Source: Datisca glomerata
Taxonomy: Eukaryota; Streptophyta; Magnoliopsida; Cucurbitales; Datiscaceae
Length of the DNA: 64,000 nucleotides
Assembly: GCA_003255025.1 (NCBI GenBank)
Contig: QANY01000148.1
Location: 62,001 to 126,000, forward strand
Reading direction: 5' to 3'
The notes beneath the pieces were generated by a model. The model saw only the letters and a program-made list of their open reading frames with translations, ran no database searches and was not told the DNA's origin. A program made the position numbers and the translations under genes. Of the stretch, positions 36,096 to 48,500 are shown in pieces (position 1 is the stretch's first letter; each line of letters begins with the position of its first letter).

Positions 36096-36960
36096 CTATC
36101 GGATGATTAAAGCTCCACATACAACAGCTAGGCTAAGAGCAACAAAAAAAAATTCAGAAACAGCCGCCAAAAGAAAATGTTTTGGACCGGTGGAATCCAC
36201 CATTGCAGAAACTGGCGAGCCACGAGCAGCCATGAAATGCGTCGATAAGAAATAGCTCAGGGCATCTTTCAGGTCTTCGACGTCCTTCATTGTCGAACCA
36301 CTCACCCATGACGTCATTAGACCTTTTTCAGATTGTGAATAATCTCCTCCATTGTCGAACGAAGAATCTTAGATCTACATCAAGTGAAATGTTTTCAGAC
36401 ACCAAGATATCCATAGAAGGCTTCAGAAAAATATTTTCGGTGATTTGGAGCTCTTTCCGGTAGGAAACAGTTGCAGGAGGAGGCCGCACACGCCCTCACG
36501 CGCCACCGCCGGTGACTGTCATCTACTCTACCTGTTTTCCAATCGCCGGGTTGACATACCCGATCCATAATCCGTTGGTCAGTAGCCCACACCCAAAGGA
36601 GGGCTCACTTCAGGAGCCCAATGGAAAGCTCTCTTAGGCCGCAGAATAAGGAGCACAGTTCGACCCGCGAATCAACCCGTACTCAATTTGGACCCACGCG
36701 TGATCGAGTGTACATGGCCCTTGTACACGGTCCTCACCACCTTATGGAGCCAAACCATGTGGTCCATCTTCCCAGGCAAATCTACGTGGCGATCCAAGAC
36801 CCGCGACCCACGCTCCAGGCTCAACCCGCGTGTCTTAGGCGCTTATGCCCAGGCCTCCAACAAGTCCGACGCATTGTCTAGCTCCTCATACGCCCAACGC
36901 ATGCTCCCTCCTTCAAATGACCCACTTCAACTCCTCAAAGTCAATTTTGCCAAGTTTTGA
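36096..36960. other. GC-rich internal block of the LARD-like element
   Basis: This block is far richer in GC than its surroundings and has overlapping short frames on both strands (for example 36621-36881 and 36688-36960 on +). None shows a recognised domain. The words 'acgcgccaccgccgg' and many CG sites suggest a captured genic or LTR-leader sequence. The origin is not known. Confidence 0.35.
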
Positions 36961-37996
36961 ATAAATAAAAATGGCGGAGCAAATACGCAATAAATACAAC
37001 ATTTAAGGGAATGTTTATTTATGTTTTTATTATTATTATGAAATTAATTTGAAAAATTCTCGTTAATTAACTTACGCTATTTGATGTGCTTTTAATGTCA
37101 TGAGAATAATACGATTATTTGTATCAACATTATTTAATATCTCGGGGAAGAACGAGTTTCAAGATTCGGATGTAGACATCATAGCTCGGATTTGCATACT
37201 TTCTCAAAATCAATGGTCACATCGATGATCTCCATTAAAATTGTGAGATTTGATCCATGAGCTTTCATAAAAAAAATCCATAAAATGAATTAGTTCAACC
37301 TCATTCAAAAATAAATTACAGTGATGCTACTGCTTTCAAACACACGGGTCATCTTATGCAAACATATGAAGGACATCAAATTACAAGCTAAGTATTTATT
37401 TTTTAAATTATTGCTTTTGCTTTAAATGCATATGCTATCCGTTAAAAAATGAATAAATGCATGAGCATATCATATAATGTCTTGAGAAATATATTTACAC
37501 AATTGTTCAAGCATATTAAATTATTAGAGATTAGTTCTATGCTAATTGTGTTGGGCATAATTAACTGGCTCTCTTTAAATTTTACCATGCTTTAATGTAA
37601 TTATAAAAATTGTATTTATTCAGTTAGGTCATTTATCTTGATAAAATTCATAGTTTGACCATTTTATGGATAACCTGAGATTATTAATGTTGTAAACAAT
37701 ATTCAAACAGATTTGATGCACGTATTGCATAAGGAATGAATTTTTGAATTTTCAATTCTAAATTTTGAATTTAAACTTATCTCGAGCTAAAAAAAAGAAA
37801 AAAAAGAAGAAAGAAGAAGAGGATCCCTTAACGGTTGATGAACGAAAGCATGAACTTTTATATGCGTATTTTTTGGAGCCTAGCTCTTTCCTATTCTATA
37901 TGTAAAAGTGTATGAAAATAAAAGATGAACAAGTGACAAAAATGGAGACGTCCTGACTATGGGAATGGAGACATCATGATGATGTAAACGGAAATA

Positions 37997-38290
37997 TCAT
38001 GAGGACAGAAATGGAAAAGGCATGGCAACAGGAATGGGAAACGTTGAGAATGGGAAACGTTGTGGCAACTGGAACGGGAAACGTTGTGGCAACAGAAAAG
38101 GGAAACACTGAGAATGGGAAACGTTGTGGCAGTGAGAATGGGAAACATTGAGAACGGGAAATGTTGTGGCAATAGGAACGAGAAACGTCGTTGCAATGGG
38201 AATGAGAAACGTTGAGAATGAGAAATGTTGTGGCAACGAGAATGGGAAACGTTATGGTGACGGAAATGGAAACCTTGTGGCAACAAGAAT
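37997..38290 (+). repeat. GGGAAACGTTG minisatellite
   Basis: About a dozen degenerate units share the core GAATGGGAAACGTTG. Some are short (about 16 bp, core then GA) and some long (about 24 bp, core then TGGCAACAG), giving an irregular alternation. The minus strand therefore shows overlapping frames rich in His, Asn, Val, Ser, Phe and Pro, which are by-products of the repeat. Confidence 0.75.
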
Positions 38291-38584
38291 GAAAATGGCA
38301 ACGTGTACAACACTATAAACAGAAACAAATTGGAAGCCAAAATGGAAACGACATGGCAAAAAAACCGGAAGTGAAAAAAAGAAAATCAGAGATGAATGAG
38401 CAATGAAACGTAAACAATGACTCACAGAGTAATTTCACAAACTGAAACTAAGAATAAAGGTGCATGAAGGAAAGCAGAAAAATGACTGACGAGGAGCGGC
38501 CAATTAAATTAAGAACTTGCAAATGACATTAAACTCAAAGTTAAGATGGTCTTTGTCGTACAACCCATTACATATCAATCAGGT

Positions 38585-39275
38585 TCAACTTTTAAACTGT
38601 ACTGAATGAAAATTTTCTACATATAAAACCATACATCGTTTGAAAGATACATAAATTAGATTCCTAAAGAATTTTGGGGAACTCAATTTAGAGCTTCGGG
38701 GCAAAAGTTATGGCAGTTTTCATACAAACTGTTCAGAAAATAGATTATGCAAAACTGTCAACCTCAAAAATTAAATTGTAATAACTTTGGGTCGATTACA
38801 TGACAAATATTTCATCAACAGAAAGATACGAAAACCTACTTCATGGAGAATTTTTACGGAAATCAATTTGAAGCTCCCGATCAAAAGATATAGCAGTTTT
38901 CGTTGACGTTGTTCAGGAAAGTGAATTTATGAGTGCTTCTCAAATTTAATTTTTAAACTGTATCAATTTTGATAATATTACATAGCAAGTAATTTCTCAT
39001 TAGAAAAATATGGATATCTACTTCTTGAAAATTTTTGCAGAACTCGATTTGGAGCTCTCGAATAAAAGTTATGATGATTTTTGTGAAGGTTGTCCGAGAA
39101 AGTAGAATATGTAGAACGGTCAATTTTGAAAATTAAACTGTATTTACTGGAAGCTAACTACATGGTGAATCTTACATCATCATAAAGATACAAAAGTCTA
39201 CTTATTGGAAAATTTTACGGAATTCAATTTGGAGGTATGGATCAAAAGTCACGACTGCTTACAAGACAAATACTT
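38585..39275 (+). repeat. 180-bp tandem repeat, four units
   Basis: Four diverged units follow head to tail. The anchor word (A)CTCAATTT/AATCAATTT lies at 38684, 38864, 39045 and 39225, so the period is 180, 181 and 180 bp. A second anchor, TTAAACTGTA/TTAAATTGTA, is at 38592, 38771, 38953 and 39133. Each unit also has AAAGATA, CTACTT, ATCAAAAG and a GTTCAGGAAA-like word. The last unit is partial. Confidence 0.85.
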
Positions 39276-39311
39276 TGTGTCGACTTTCTCTCTTCTTCAA
39301 CAACAACAAAA

Positions 39312-39697
39312 ATTAGGGCGTGAATCCTTTAGAGCAGGCAATTTGTAAGTCCTGTTCTCTAAAGGAACTAAGGGCGTAAGTCATTGGGAGGGACAATTTA
39401 TAAGTCATACTCTCAGAAGAAATTAAGGGCATGAGTCCTTGCGAGGGGCACTTCGTAAGTCCTACTCTCAGAAGGAACTAAGAGAGTAAGTCCTTGGGAG
39501 GGGCAATTCATAAGTCCTACTCTCAGAAAGAACTAAGGGCGCAAGTCTTTGGGAGGGGTAGTTCATAAGTCCTACTTTTAGAAGGAACTAAGGGCATAAG
39601 TCCTTGGAAGGGACAGTTCATAAGTCATACTCTCAGAAGGTACTAAGGGCATAAGTCCTTGGCAGAGGCAATTCATAAATACTACTCTCAGAATGAA
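39312..39697 (+). repeat. 55-bp tandem repeat, seven units
   Basis: The word (A)AGGGCGTAAGTCCTTGGGAG recurs at 39314, 39370, 39425, 39480, 39535, 39590 and 39645, a period of 55-56 bp. Each unit goes on with GGGGCAATTCATAAGTCCTA and CTCTCAGAAGGAACT. From about 39698 to 39985 the array passes into longer, diverged units with GGCCATGGTTCTTTATTTGA words. Confidence 0.9.
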
Positions 39698-40738
39698 GGC
39701 GAGACCATGGTTCTTTATTTGAGCCTAAATCCTTGGAAGTGGGCAGTTCGTGAGGCATTCTTCTGGAATGTAGAAAATGCAAACGGGGCCATGGTTCTTT
39801 ATTTGAACCTATATCCTTAAAAGCGGGTAATTTGTAAGTCCCTTCTCTCAAAATTAAAATGGAGCAATGATTCTTTATTTGAACCTAAGTCCTCATTTCA
39901 AAAGAAACGACAATTAGTAATTCATTCTCTCATAATGAAGACGGGGCCATGATTCTTTATTTGTACCTAAGTCCTTGAGGAAACATGTATATCATAAAGA
40001 AATTAAAGTCTTGTACTCAGGAACAGATTCACTAAAAAAAACATAGCTATCCTCAGGAGAACTGGGAGCAAAAATTTTTCTAAGTAATTATGAACAGATT
40101 TCGTTGAAGGCTTGAAGTCGGCATAATACCGGATTTTGATCCTCAAGTTTTGTTAAGTCTTTGACTGAAGTACAACAAAAGAGAGTTCAATAGAAGAAAA
40201 ATTGCACAAAGAGAGTAATTCATATTGATCGAAGTAGAAGTACAAAGGGAAAATACGAAAGGAGAGAAGGAAAAAAAATAAGAAAACAGTAGAAACTCTA
40301 CCAACAAATGTGAAACATCAAACTCAAACTCATACGATGCAATTAAGAAATGGTACACTCGCTCCTTACTCATTTCAATAAATTATTATGTTATTGTTCT
40401 TGTACAATATTCTTATCACAGATCTTAACGTACGAGAGAAGGAAAATGAAAAATGAAGAAACGGGAAAACTCTATCAATGAGTCTGTAGTAAAAGGAACA
40501 AAAAGACATAACAACAAATGAAGAAGAAGCAATCATCATCGACAACAAACTGATAAAAATTGCTAAAAAACTGCAAAGCATTTGTGAACGGGAACATAAA
40601 AATGTAATGGCAGAAAGAAAATGAGAAACCACCACTGACAATGGACAATCGAAAAGTTTCCTGAAAAACTTCATTGCATGTTTCCAAGAAGCGCGTGAGA
40701 ACATAAACGGTCATATGTAACGTCAGAACAAGAAAAAA

Positions 40739-41368
40739 TGATCATTACACATCAATGAATAAAATTTCGTCAAGTGTAATATAGGCCAATGTACATGCAA
40801 AATTTCAAATGACACGTGACAAAATCTAGACTAAAGACTCCATCGAAGCGAAGATAGAACGAAAACTGTAGGATCAACTAGGCGGTTATGAAGAACAGAT
40901 CAATTAGACGAAAGTACATGGATTATCGACGTGGCAATCCAAATGGTCGATCAAGATCATTAGACTGATTAAACGGTCAAATTTTACTTAAGTTGTCAAT
41001 GTTGATAAACTAGATCTCAGAGAAATATTCTCTTAATCTCATTTTCAGATAGAATTAGATAAATTGTATCAGATTATATGAAAGTCTATAAATAGAGGTA
41101 ATATGTAACTCTAGACAGAATGCAACAACTCTCAACACCCATAAGAAACAAGCTGTTATGTAACTTGCATTAGCCTTGTAAACATGTTCTCCATAATGAA
41201 ATACTACCAAAATCTCTCCGCGATTTTTCTTCCCTTTAAGGGGGTTCTACATAAATCATGGTGTATTTATTCTCTCATATTCTCTCTAGATTATTCTCTT
41301 GATTTTCATATCATGATGTAGGAAATTCATGACCGATTATCAAAGACCGTGAATCTTTTTCCTTTACA
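40739..41368 (+). mobile_element. 3' LTR of the LARD-like element
   Basis: It is collinear with the 5' LTR, with single changes and small gaps, and ends CCTTTACA at 41368. Its TATA-like TCTATAAATAGAGG (about 41085-41098) points toward the peptidase gene, whose start codon is 1.2 kb downstream. Confidence 0.65.
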
Positions 41369-42575
41369 CATGCAAACTAAGATTACATTTTAAGTTAAGG
41401 ATTATATTAAAAAAACATAGTAATTTAATTATAAGAGTATTACAATATCATTACAAAGGAGAATGGCTAATAAAATGATTTATGTTATCTTGGCTTTGAT
41501 GCAGTCGTGTTATACCCAAAAAAATTAATAAATCAAAAGTCGAAGATGAAAAGAATATCCTTCCTTATACCTGAAATGATCATTAAGAAGTTACGACGAT
41601 TTCACTGGTCAGATTAATCATGGGTTTGCTAGCGGCCTGTAGTACTCCAGTAGGACCTACCAGCTAGTGGATGCCCATAAACTCATTCCTCTTGTTACCC
41701 GAAATATCCCTCGTCTTCATGGATCACCGAAATCCATAGATGACTCATCTTCATGATTGATGGACTGGAGCTGCCCTTCCAAAAATAACAACGGAAGTTG
41801 GAAAACATATCACACATGGGCAGAGCGGAAGTTTGGTAAATATAACACATTCCAAACCATAAATTACAAAGCACAATATATGAGTCTTTTAATTTCATGG
41901 AGAAGAGAGTTGGTTTCTTACCATTAATTAGTTATGTGCTTGTTGGCAAAACAACTAATTTTCTTAAAAATTTGGGCATAGACCACATTTGAGTGAAATT
42001 CAGTTGGATGACGTCTCAGATTGCCTCATACCGCAGCTCAATCCCTTCATTGAATCTCCGATTAGGGAGTAAAATCGCACGGGAGAGACTTTGGAGAAGG
42101 AAACCAAATGACTCAAAAATGTCTCCCTGAAAATTGAAGTTTAGGGCAAAAAAATAAATAGAAATTTTGAGAATGAAATGACCTTAGAAGAAGAATTGCG
42201 GAGAGATTTTGGAGACGGTGACGAAGATGAGAGAAGAAGAAAAAGGGAAGAGAGTTTTTGGTGAAACACGATAGAAAAATAGAATAAATAATATATAAAA
42301 TATTTTAATTAATCTATGGTTAAAATTGAAAATTAATAACCATATACATAAGATTTTTAATACGATAATTTTATTTTTTCAGATATATATTTTATTACGA
42401 TAATATTCTAATAATTTTATTGAAGAAATCATTTATTCCTGATTTTATAACAAGTAAACCTTGATGCTACCGTAAGTCAAATCTCAATTTTTGGTATCTC
42501 TGTAATAACTCTGCTGACTGCATCATTTTTTTTCCAAGAGGAAGGTTGAGGCTAAGCAAAGCAAAGAAGAAGCAA
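41369..42575. other. 5' flank of the peptidase gene; possible divergent leader
   Basis: The last few hundred bases before the start codon at 42576 should hold promoter and 5' UTR, but no clear TATA box was fixed. On the minus strand, 42265-42010 looks like a plant transcript leader (CT-rich, TCTCTTCCC, TTCTTCTTCTCTC) followed by a short frame beginning MKGLSCGMRQSE. This may be the start of a divergent transcript cut off by the LARD-like element, or chance. No protein family was recognised. Confidence 0.35.
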
Positions 42576-45500
42576 ATGGCGGTTGGGAAGGAACATGCAG
42601 AGGCTGAGGAGATTGTGAAAGCTCGCACGGATAAGAGGGATTATAGGAGGATCGTCCTCAGGAACTCCCTCGAGGTCCTCCTCATCAGCGATCCTGATAC
42701 TGATAAGGCAAGTCAATTTTCAGTTCCGTCCCCTCTCCCATCTCTTCTTACTGTTTATTTTTGTCCAAATTTTGTCTTTGTTTACTTGTAACCTTGTGTA
42801 TGAGTGTGTGTTTGGTTTTCAGTGTGCTGCTTCCATGGTCGTCAGTGTTGGTGCCTTCAGCGATCCCGAAGGCCTCGAGGGTCTTGCCCATTTTCTCGGT
42901 GAACTACTCCTTTCTTTATCTTTTACTTTTAGAAATTTCTCTGTGTATATTTACATACTGTTGCATGATGCATTATATGATTTGCTTTCTGCGTTTGTAG
43001 TCGTTAAGCCTGTGCCTAGAGTCCCGAGTTTAATGTGAATTGTTTTCATGTCTTAAACGGGAAAGTTATTATGCATGGAATATTAAACCAATTGTAGAAC
43101 ATGAAAGAACAAATTTGTCATTGCTGTTTCCCTTCTAAATAACATTGTCAAATTTTATATAGCGGGTTGAAGAAATCTATTATGAAGGACGCGGCTACCC
43201 ATTGAATAAAAAATTAGTTAGATATCCACTAAAATCTATACATATTGGATTAAGTTTATGGGCATCTTTTTATGAAATATCTTGATTGACGTAATTGTAG
43301 AATACATTTAGGTGGTGCACCATTAGAATGCCCCGAGCAGCGTACGTTACAGTGGTCTAATTGCTGAGCTGGTGGTGTTTCATGGACTGGACTTGTTGAA
43401 TTTTTTATTCGTCATTATCATTATTCATGTCTTCATTTATATTTTGCAGAGCATATGCTGTTTTATGCTAGTGAAAAGTACCCATTAGAGGATAGTTACT
43501 CGAAATACATCACTGAGGTACACTTAATGGAGATATTTTAAGTTTGTTGCCTGTTGGTTTCAAGTGCAATTTATTTAGTTGATGAAATATGATGGAATTT
43601 GGACATTATGGCTGTATGGTTATTTTCTTGCTCTTTATTTTTTTATCTGCGAATGTTCGAATTAGTTGCCAAAAAGTTATGGTTAGGCCCGTATGTTTTA
43701 GCTAGTACATAGTCCCCATTTCCTTTGAATCAGAAAAGTTAACATTTGAGATATTAGGTATTTTGATGACAGATATATTCAATACTTTAAGAAATGTCAT
43801 AAAATTTCTGATCAATTATAGTCAGGCATGTTTTGCTATTTAATCACATTTTCCTTTATGCTTTTGTTTCAATTTACCACTCCAATCTTTTAAAATAATG
43901 GAGTTGAGAGAAGGAAGATCTTAACGATTAATGGAGAACATGGGTTGACAGTGTGTTGGCTGATCGATGCTGACTTCTCTTTGTGGGAATAAGGTCATAC
44001 AATAGGATGGCACTTTGGCTTTCCTTTGGAAAACAATCAGACTTAGGCTTTTTTTACAGGAAACAGAGAAGTTATATTAAAAATGAAAAGAGTACAAGAA
44101 CAGTTACATCAGACTCAGGCTTCATTTGCAGGAACGAATATCACTATGTATTGCGTAATTTCTCAAATTTTATGAGAAATTCTTTGGGAATGGGAGTGTA
44201 ACTCGAAATAATCCAAGGGTAATTCATTGTTATGTGATAGGAAGGTTTCTGCACTGTTTTTTGGTAAGTAGGAAGGTTTCTGCACTTACATCTCTCCTCA
44301 TTGTTTGTTTATTACTGGCTTTTATTTTGCATCTCTTTTTTTCTGTACCCTATTGGACGGATTCTAATATGAAATGGGATTAGAACGAGTTCAATTTTTT
44401 GGGGAAGCTTTTCATTTTTCAACTATTTTTATCAGTAAAAGAATTTGACTTCTGCACAATGCATATAGTAATTACATCTTTCGAGTGGCTTGGAGGTGGA
44501 GAGTAAAACAATGGTTTGATGGCTACAATGGTGTCACAAAAATGTAGTTAGTACTTGATTAATGACAATGAAGCAATGGTGCTTTTGAGGTTTAGTTTCC
44601 TTGTTTTTTTTATAGGAAACAAAAAATGTATTAATGATAAGGTAGATACAAACTAAAGTTTGGAGGATAAGCCATCCTAGCCGAAACCAAAAGATAGAGT
44701 CAATCTATACAAAGAGCCAACCAATCAGAGTTAATAAAAAATAAAGGAACATCCTTAAAATAGAGTTAGACACCCACAAAGGAACCCATGAATCTTATCC
44801 CACAAGAATTCAATGTCCGTTGAAACGTCTTAAAAAGTTCTCTTATTACGTTCTGACCAAACGCCCCAAAGGATTGCCATAGCTCCTGTATACCACAGAA
44901 TCTTCAACTTCCTTGGCCACTTCAAAAGAAACACTTCACTAAAAAGTTTATCCACTTGTTTCTGGAAAACCCAAATGATATCAAGCTTAATCATCAACTT
45001 ATGCCATAATTCCCCTGCAAAGGAACAGTGGATAAACATGTGGTCCATATCCTCACTGTTCTTGCCACACAAAAACACAGAAACCTAGGAGTAAAGCCAT
45101 GTTAGGATGCCGTTTCTGAACCATGTCAGAAGTGTTGATCTTATGAAGGCCAATACTCTAACAAAAGAACTGAACTTTTTTAGGGATTTTGATTTTCCAA
45201 AGAAGATGAAGAGGAGGAAGCCCCACCCTCTAGGAGGAATAATGTAGGAAAAGAGAGATTTACAGGTGAAAGTACCAGAACTCTCCAAGGATCGGACTCG
45301 CTTATCAGGCACAAGCGAGTTGATAATCATTGACTCGAGACAACCAAGAAGAGAAGCAAGCTCCTCCGCCTCTCTATCACTGAGATTCCTAAAGAAATGG
45401 AAATTCCAAGAGGAATCTCTATTCTGAAAGGAGACAATCGGGGCATTATGGATACTAGACAATCGATAAATCCTTGGATATTTAAAACAAAATGAGTATT

Positions 45501-48500
45501 AGACAATCAAGTATCCTCCCAAAATCTAACCCTATCCCCCCTACCCACTTTATAAGCGACAAAACCGGAGAAACGATCAATACCTCGGGAGATGAATTTC
45601 CAAGGGTTGCACCAAGAAGTATTCCGTGCCGACTTGGAATCCCAACCATTGTCCTGGAGCCCATATTTGCTAACTATGATTGAATGCCATAAAGACTCAT
45701 TTTCCATAGGAAATCTCTACAACCATTTACTAGTCAGAGAAATATTCCGATTGATCAAATTCTCAAGTCCCAAACCGCCTTCTTTGATCGATTGAGAAAC
45801 CGTCTCCCATCTAATGAGGTGCGAACCTTTTCCTTCCTCCACACCTTCCCAAAGGAAATTTCTCATAAGCCTCTCGATTCTACGTGCAACCTTAGCAGGC
45901 ATTTTAAAGAGAGAGAGGTAATATGTAGGTAGACTTGCCAGAACTGATTGAACAAGAGTCAGTCTGCCTCCCTTGGAAACAAAGATCCTTCTCCATCTAG
46001 ACAACCTCTTCTCAACCTTCTCCATCACTAGATCCCAAAAGGACACCAAATAGGGGTTACCTCCCAAAGGCAACCCTAGGTAATGCATAGGCCACGTGTT
46101 GACACCACAAGAGGTTTAGTTTGCTTGTTTGAAACTACCATGTTGATGCAAGAGGAAGTTGAAAAAAATAATGGAAGAAGTAACCAAATAAGTAAAATAA
46201 CTTAATCTAGAATCCAAGTCTAAAATCCGGAGGAAGTTCTATTTTGCCAACATCATATATGAAAGCCACCATCCTTTATGTGCGAGACTTGTACTTGTCT
46301 AAGTTGAATTTTCTTTTCTGTTTCATTTTCTGTAATCTTATTACCTTTGTAAGACTTTAATTCACAATTCCTCTTGAATTCTCCTTATGGTCTATTGTTT
46401 TGACTCATAGCACGGAGGAAGCACGAATGCCTTCACATCATCTGAGCATACCAACTATTACTTTGACGTTAATACTGATTCTTTTGAAGAAGCTTTGGAC
46501 AGGTACTTGCTGCAATGTTTTGCTCTTCTGGTTGTTTTTGAAGAGGTAGTTCTCAACGTAAAGTAGGGTCTTGCTTGTGTTTTTCTTTGCAGATTTGCTC
46601 AGTTCTTTATCAAGCCTCTAATGTTGGCTGATGCTACAACGAGAGAGATTAAAGCGGTTGATTCTGGTTAGCTATGGCCAGGGCTTATTTAAAGCTTTAC
46701 TTTTTGACGTTTCTTACTTACACAGCTATACTTCATGTTTTGTGGCAGAGAATCAGAAGAACTTATTATCTGATGCTTGGAGAATGAATCAGGTCCTTGC
46801 CGTTGCCTTTGATAAATTGCTCTTCGTGTTTCATTTGTAGAAGATGATGGTGCCAATATTTTGTGCACAGATTTTGGTTTGAGGCTTGCAAAGTTTTTTA
46901 GGGAGAACATATATTTGCTGAATATTCTAGATCTTATGCTTAAATCCTTTATACAAGTTACTTTTGACTCATGGGTTTTCATTCCATGTTTGACAACTTA
47001 TCGTTTTGATGTTTCATTTTGGCTAAATTGCAAAACCACACTCTAGAAGTACTGTTGTGAAAAGTTTGCTTGCTTGTGAAAGGATTGCCAATTATGGAAC
47101 AATGCTTTCATGGATATAATGCTAGTTGGTACTGTTATGTTATTGCACTCTTTGACAGAAGGTTTTTCAAGTTTCATACATGAAATGAGAGCGATTTGTC
47201 ATATGTAGGAAAATCTATGTTCCTCTTTTCTCATTCTACTACCGGAGAACTTTTATATTTTTGTCATTCCCTTGAATGCAAGTAGTCATCATTGGATACA
47301 GACTGGCCTTCTAGCATCTAGTTTATTTAATACTATGATGCCACATGTCATAGGCTATAAATATGATACGTAGGTTTTTTGTGGCAATAAATGGAGGTGT
47401 ACTTCTCAGAGAAGTGAGGGCGGAAGGGAAAGTTACTTAGATGATCCTAATCCTCAGAAGGGAAAGTGTACTTCTCAGATTTCCTCCTTGATGTAATAAA
47501 AATGTGATCCTAATCCTCTGAAGCAACATTTCCTGTTACCCTTTAATGATGCAATTACAGCCTCCTTCACAGAAACCTACCTGGCATGTGACCTGGGTTG
47601 GTGGTGACGTAGAGAGTAACCAAATTCACTAAAAGAATCACCACATCTTTTGAGTAGCCAGCAAAATTTTCTTTAATAACGGCTTGCAGCATCTTTTGTT
47701 TCTCATTTGCAGTTTTTTTTTATATAATTTTTCTTCTTTTTTTATCAGTAAAGGGTATAATGCTACTTGTTTTACTTTGGTTTCAAGTGATGAAATTAAG
47801 TTAGAGAATTTGATTGATACTGTAAAACTTAGTATCTGGGTTGAAGATTGAGAGCATGGTTGTTGGGATAAGTATAGAAAGCTTTTGTTAAGCAGATTAC
47901 GTAATGCTTCTTGCTGTAAGATTTGGAGTGTGACCTTTGAAATATGTCTTCCATAGGGGGAGTTATATGAGCTCTTGAAAGGTTTGGAATTCTGTGGTAG
48001 AAAAAGTTGAGAAATTGGAATGATGAAATAAAATTAGTTTTTCTATAGAGGGTTGTTGTGCTTTGGCTCATTCGGTTTTCAAAAGAATTCTTGGTTCTTT
48101 ATCCTCCATTTCAAAATCACCTTAGAAAGTCGCAAGTTTTATTCACAAGTATATGAGAGGTTCTCTGTGTGAAGGAGTAGATGAGGGTAAGAATGGTAAT
48201 TTGGTTAGATGAGAGGAAGTGTAAAAATAGAAATAATTAGGTGGTTTAGAAATTAGTAATTTCCTGTAAAACAATTGAGCTGGCTTTAGTAGGAAAATGG
48301 CTTTGTGAGATTTGTCCAAATGGGTGGAATATATTTGTTGGTTTGAGGCACTTACTGGAGTTTGGGGAAATTCATTTATTTTGGTGTTCAATATTTTTAA
48401 TAGTATGTCATAAAATTGGGTGTAGAATTGTAGTAAGAGGGAAAAAAATTCCTGGTTATGATTGATATTGTAAGCAGCATGTCATCTATCCTCAAGGGGT

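Larger units (their letters stand above)
35198..41368 (+). mobile_element. large non-coding LTR element (LARD-like) with tandem arrays
   Basis: Two direct repeats of about 590-630 bp (35198/35242-35827 and 40739/40790-41368) are collinear throughout. They share AATGTTGATAAACT, ATCAGATTATATGAA, AAGAAACAAGCTGTTATGTA and TATCATGATGTAGGAAATT, and each has a TATA-like CTATAAATAGAGG. They enclose about 4.9 kb in which I recognise no gag or pol motif. The inside holds a GC-rich block and three unrelated tandem arrays. This is the architecture of a large retrotransposon derivative that depends on other elements. The exact LTR start is uncertain: homology is clear from 35242/40790, and a purine-rich AGAACAAGAAAAAA at 40725-40738 suggests an earlier start. 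No target duplication was identified. Confidence 0.65.

Noticed and set aside
36621..36960. Overlapping + strand frames of 86 and 90 codons
   Set aside because: Both cross the same GC-rich block, which has few stops by composition. Neither resembles a protein family.
37957..38340. 127-codon minus-strand frame rich in His, Asn, Ser, Phe, Pro
   Set aside because: It is the translation of the GGGAAACGTTG minisatellite in two overlapping frames, and no domain is present.
38585..39700. Tandem arrays as a CRISPR-like array
   Set aside because: The units are direct tandem repeats without unique spacers, in plant nuclear DNA.
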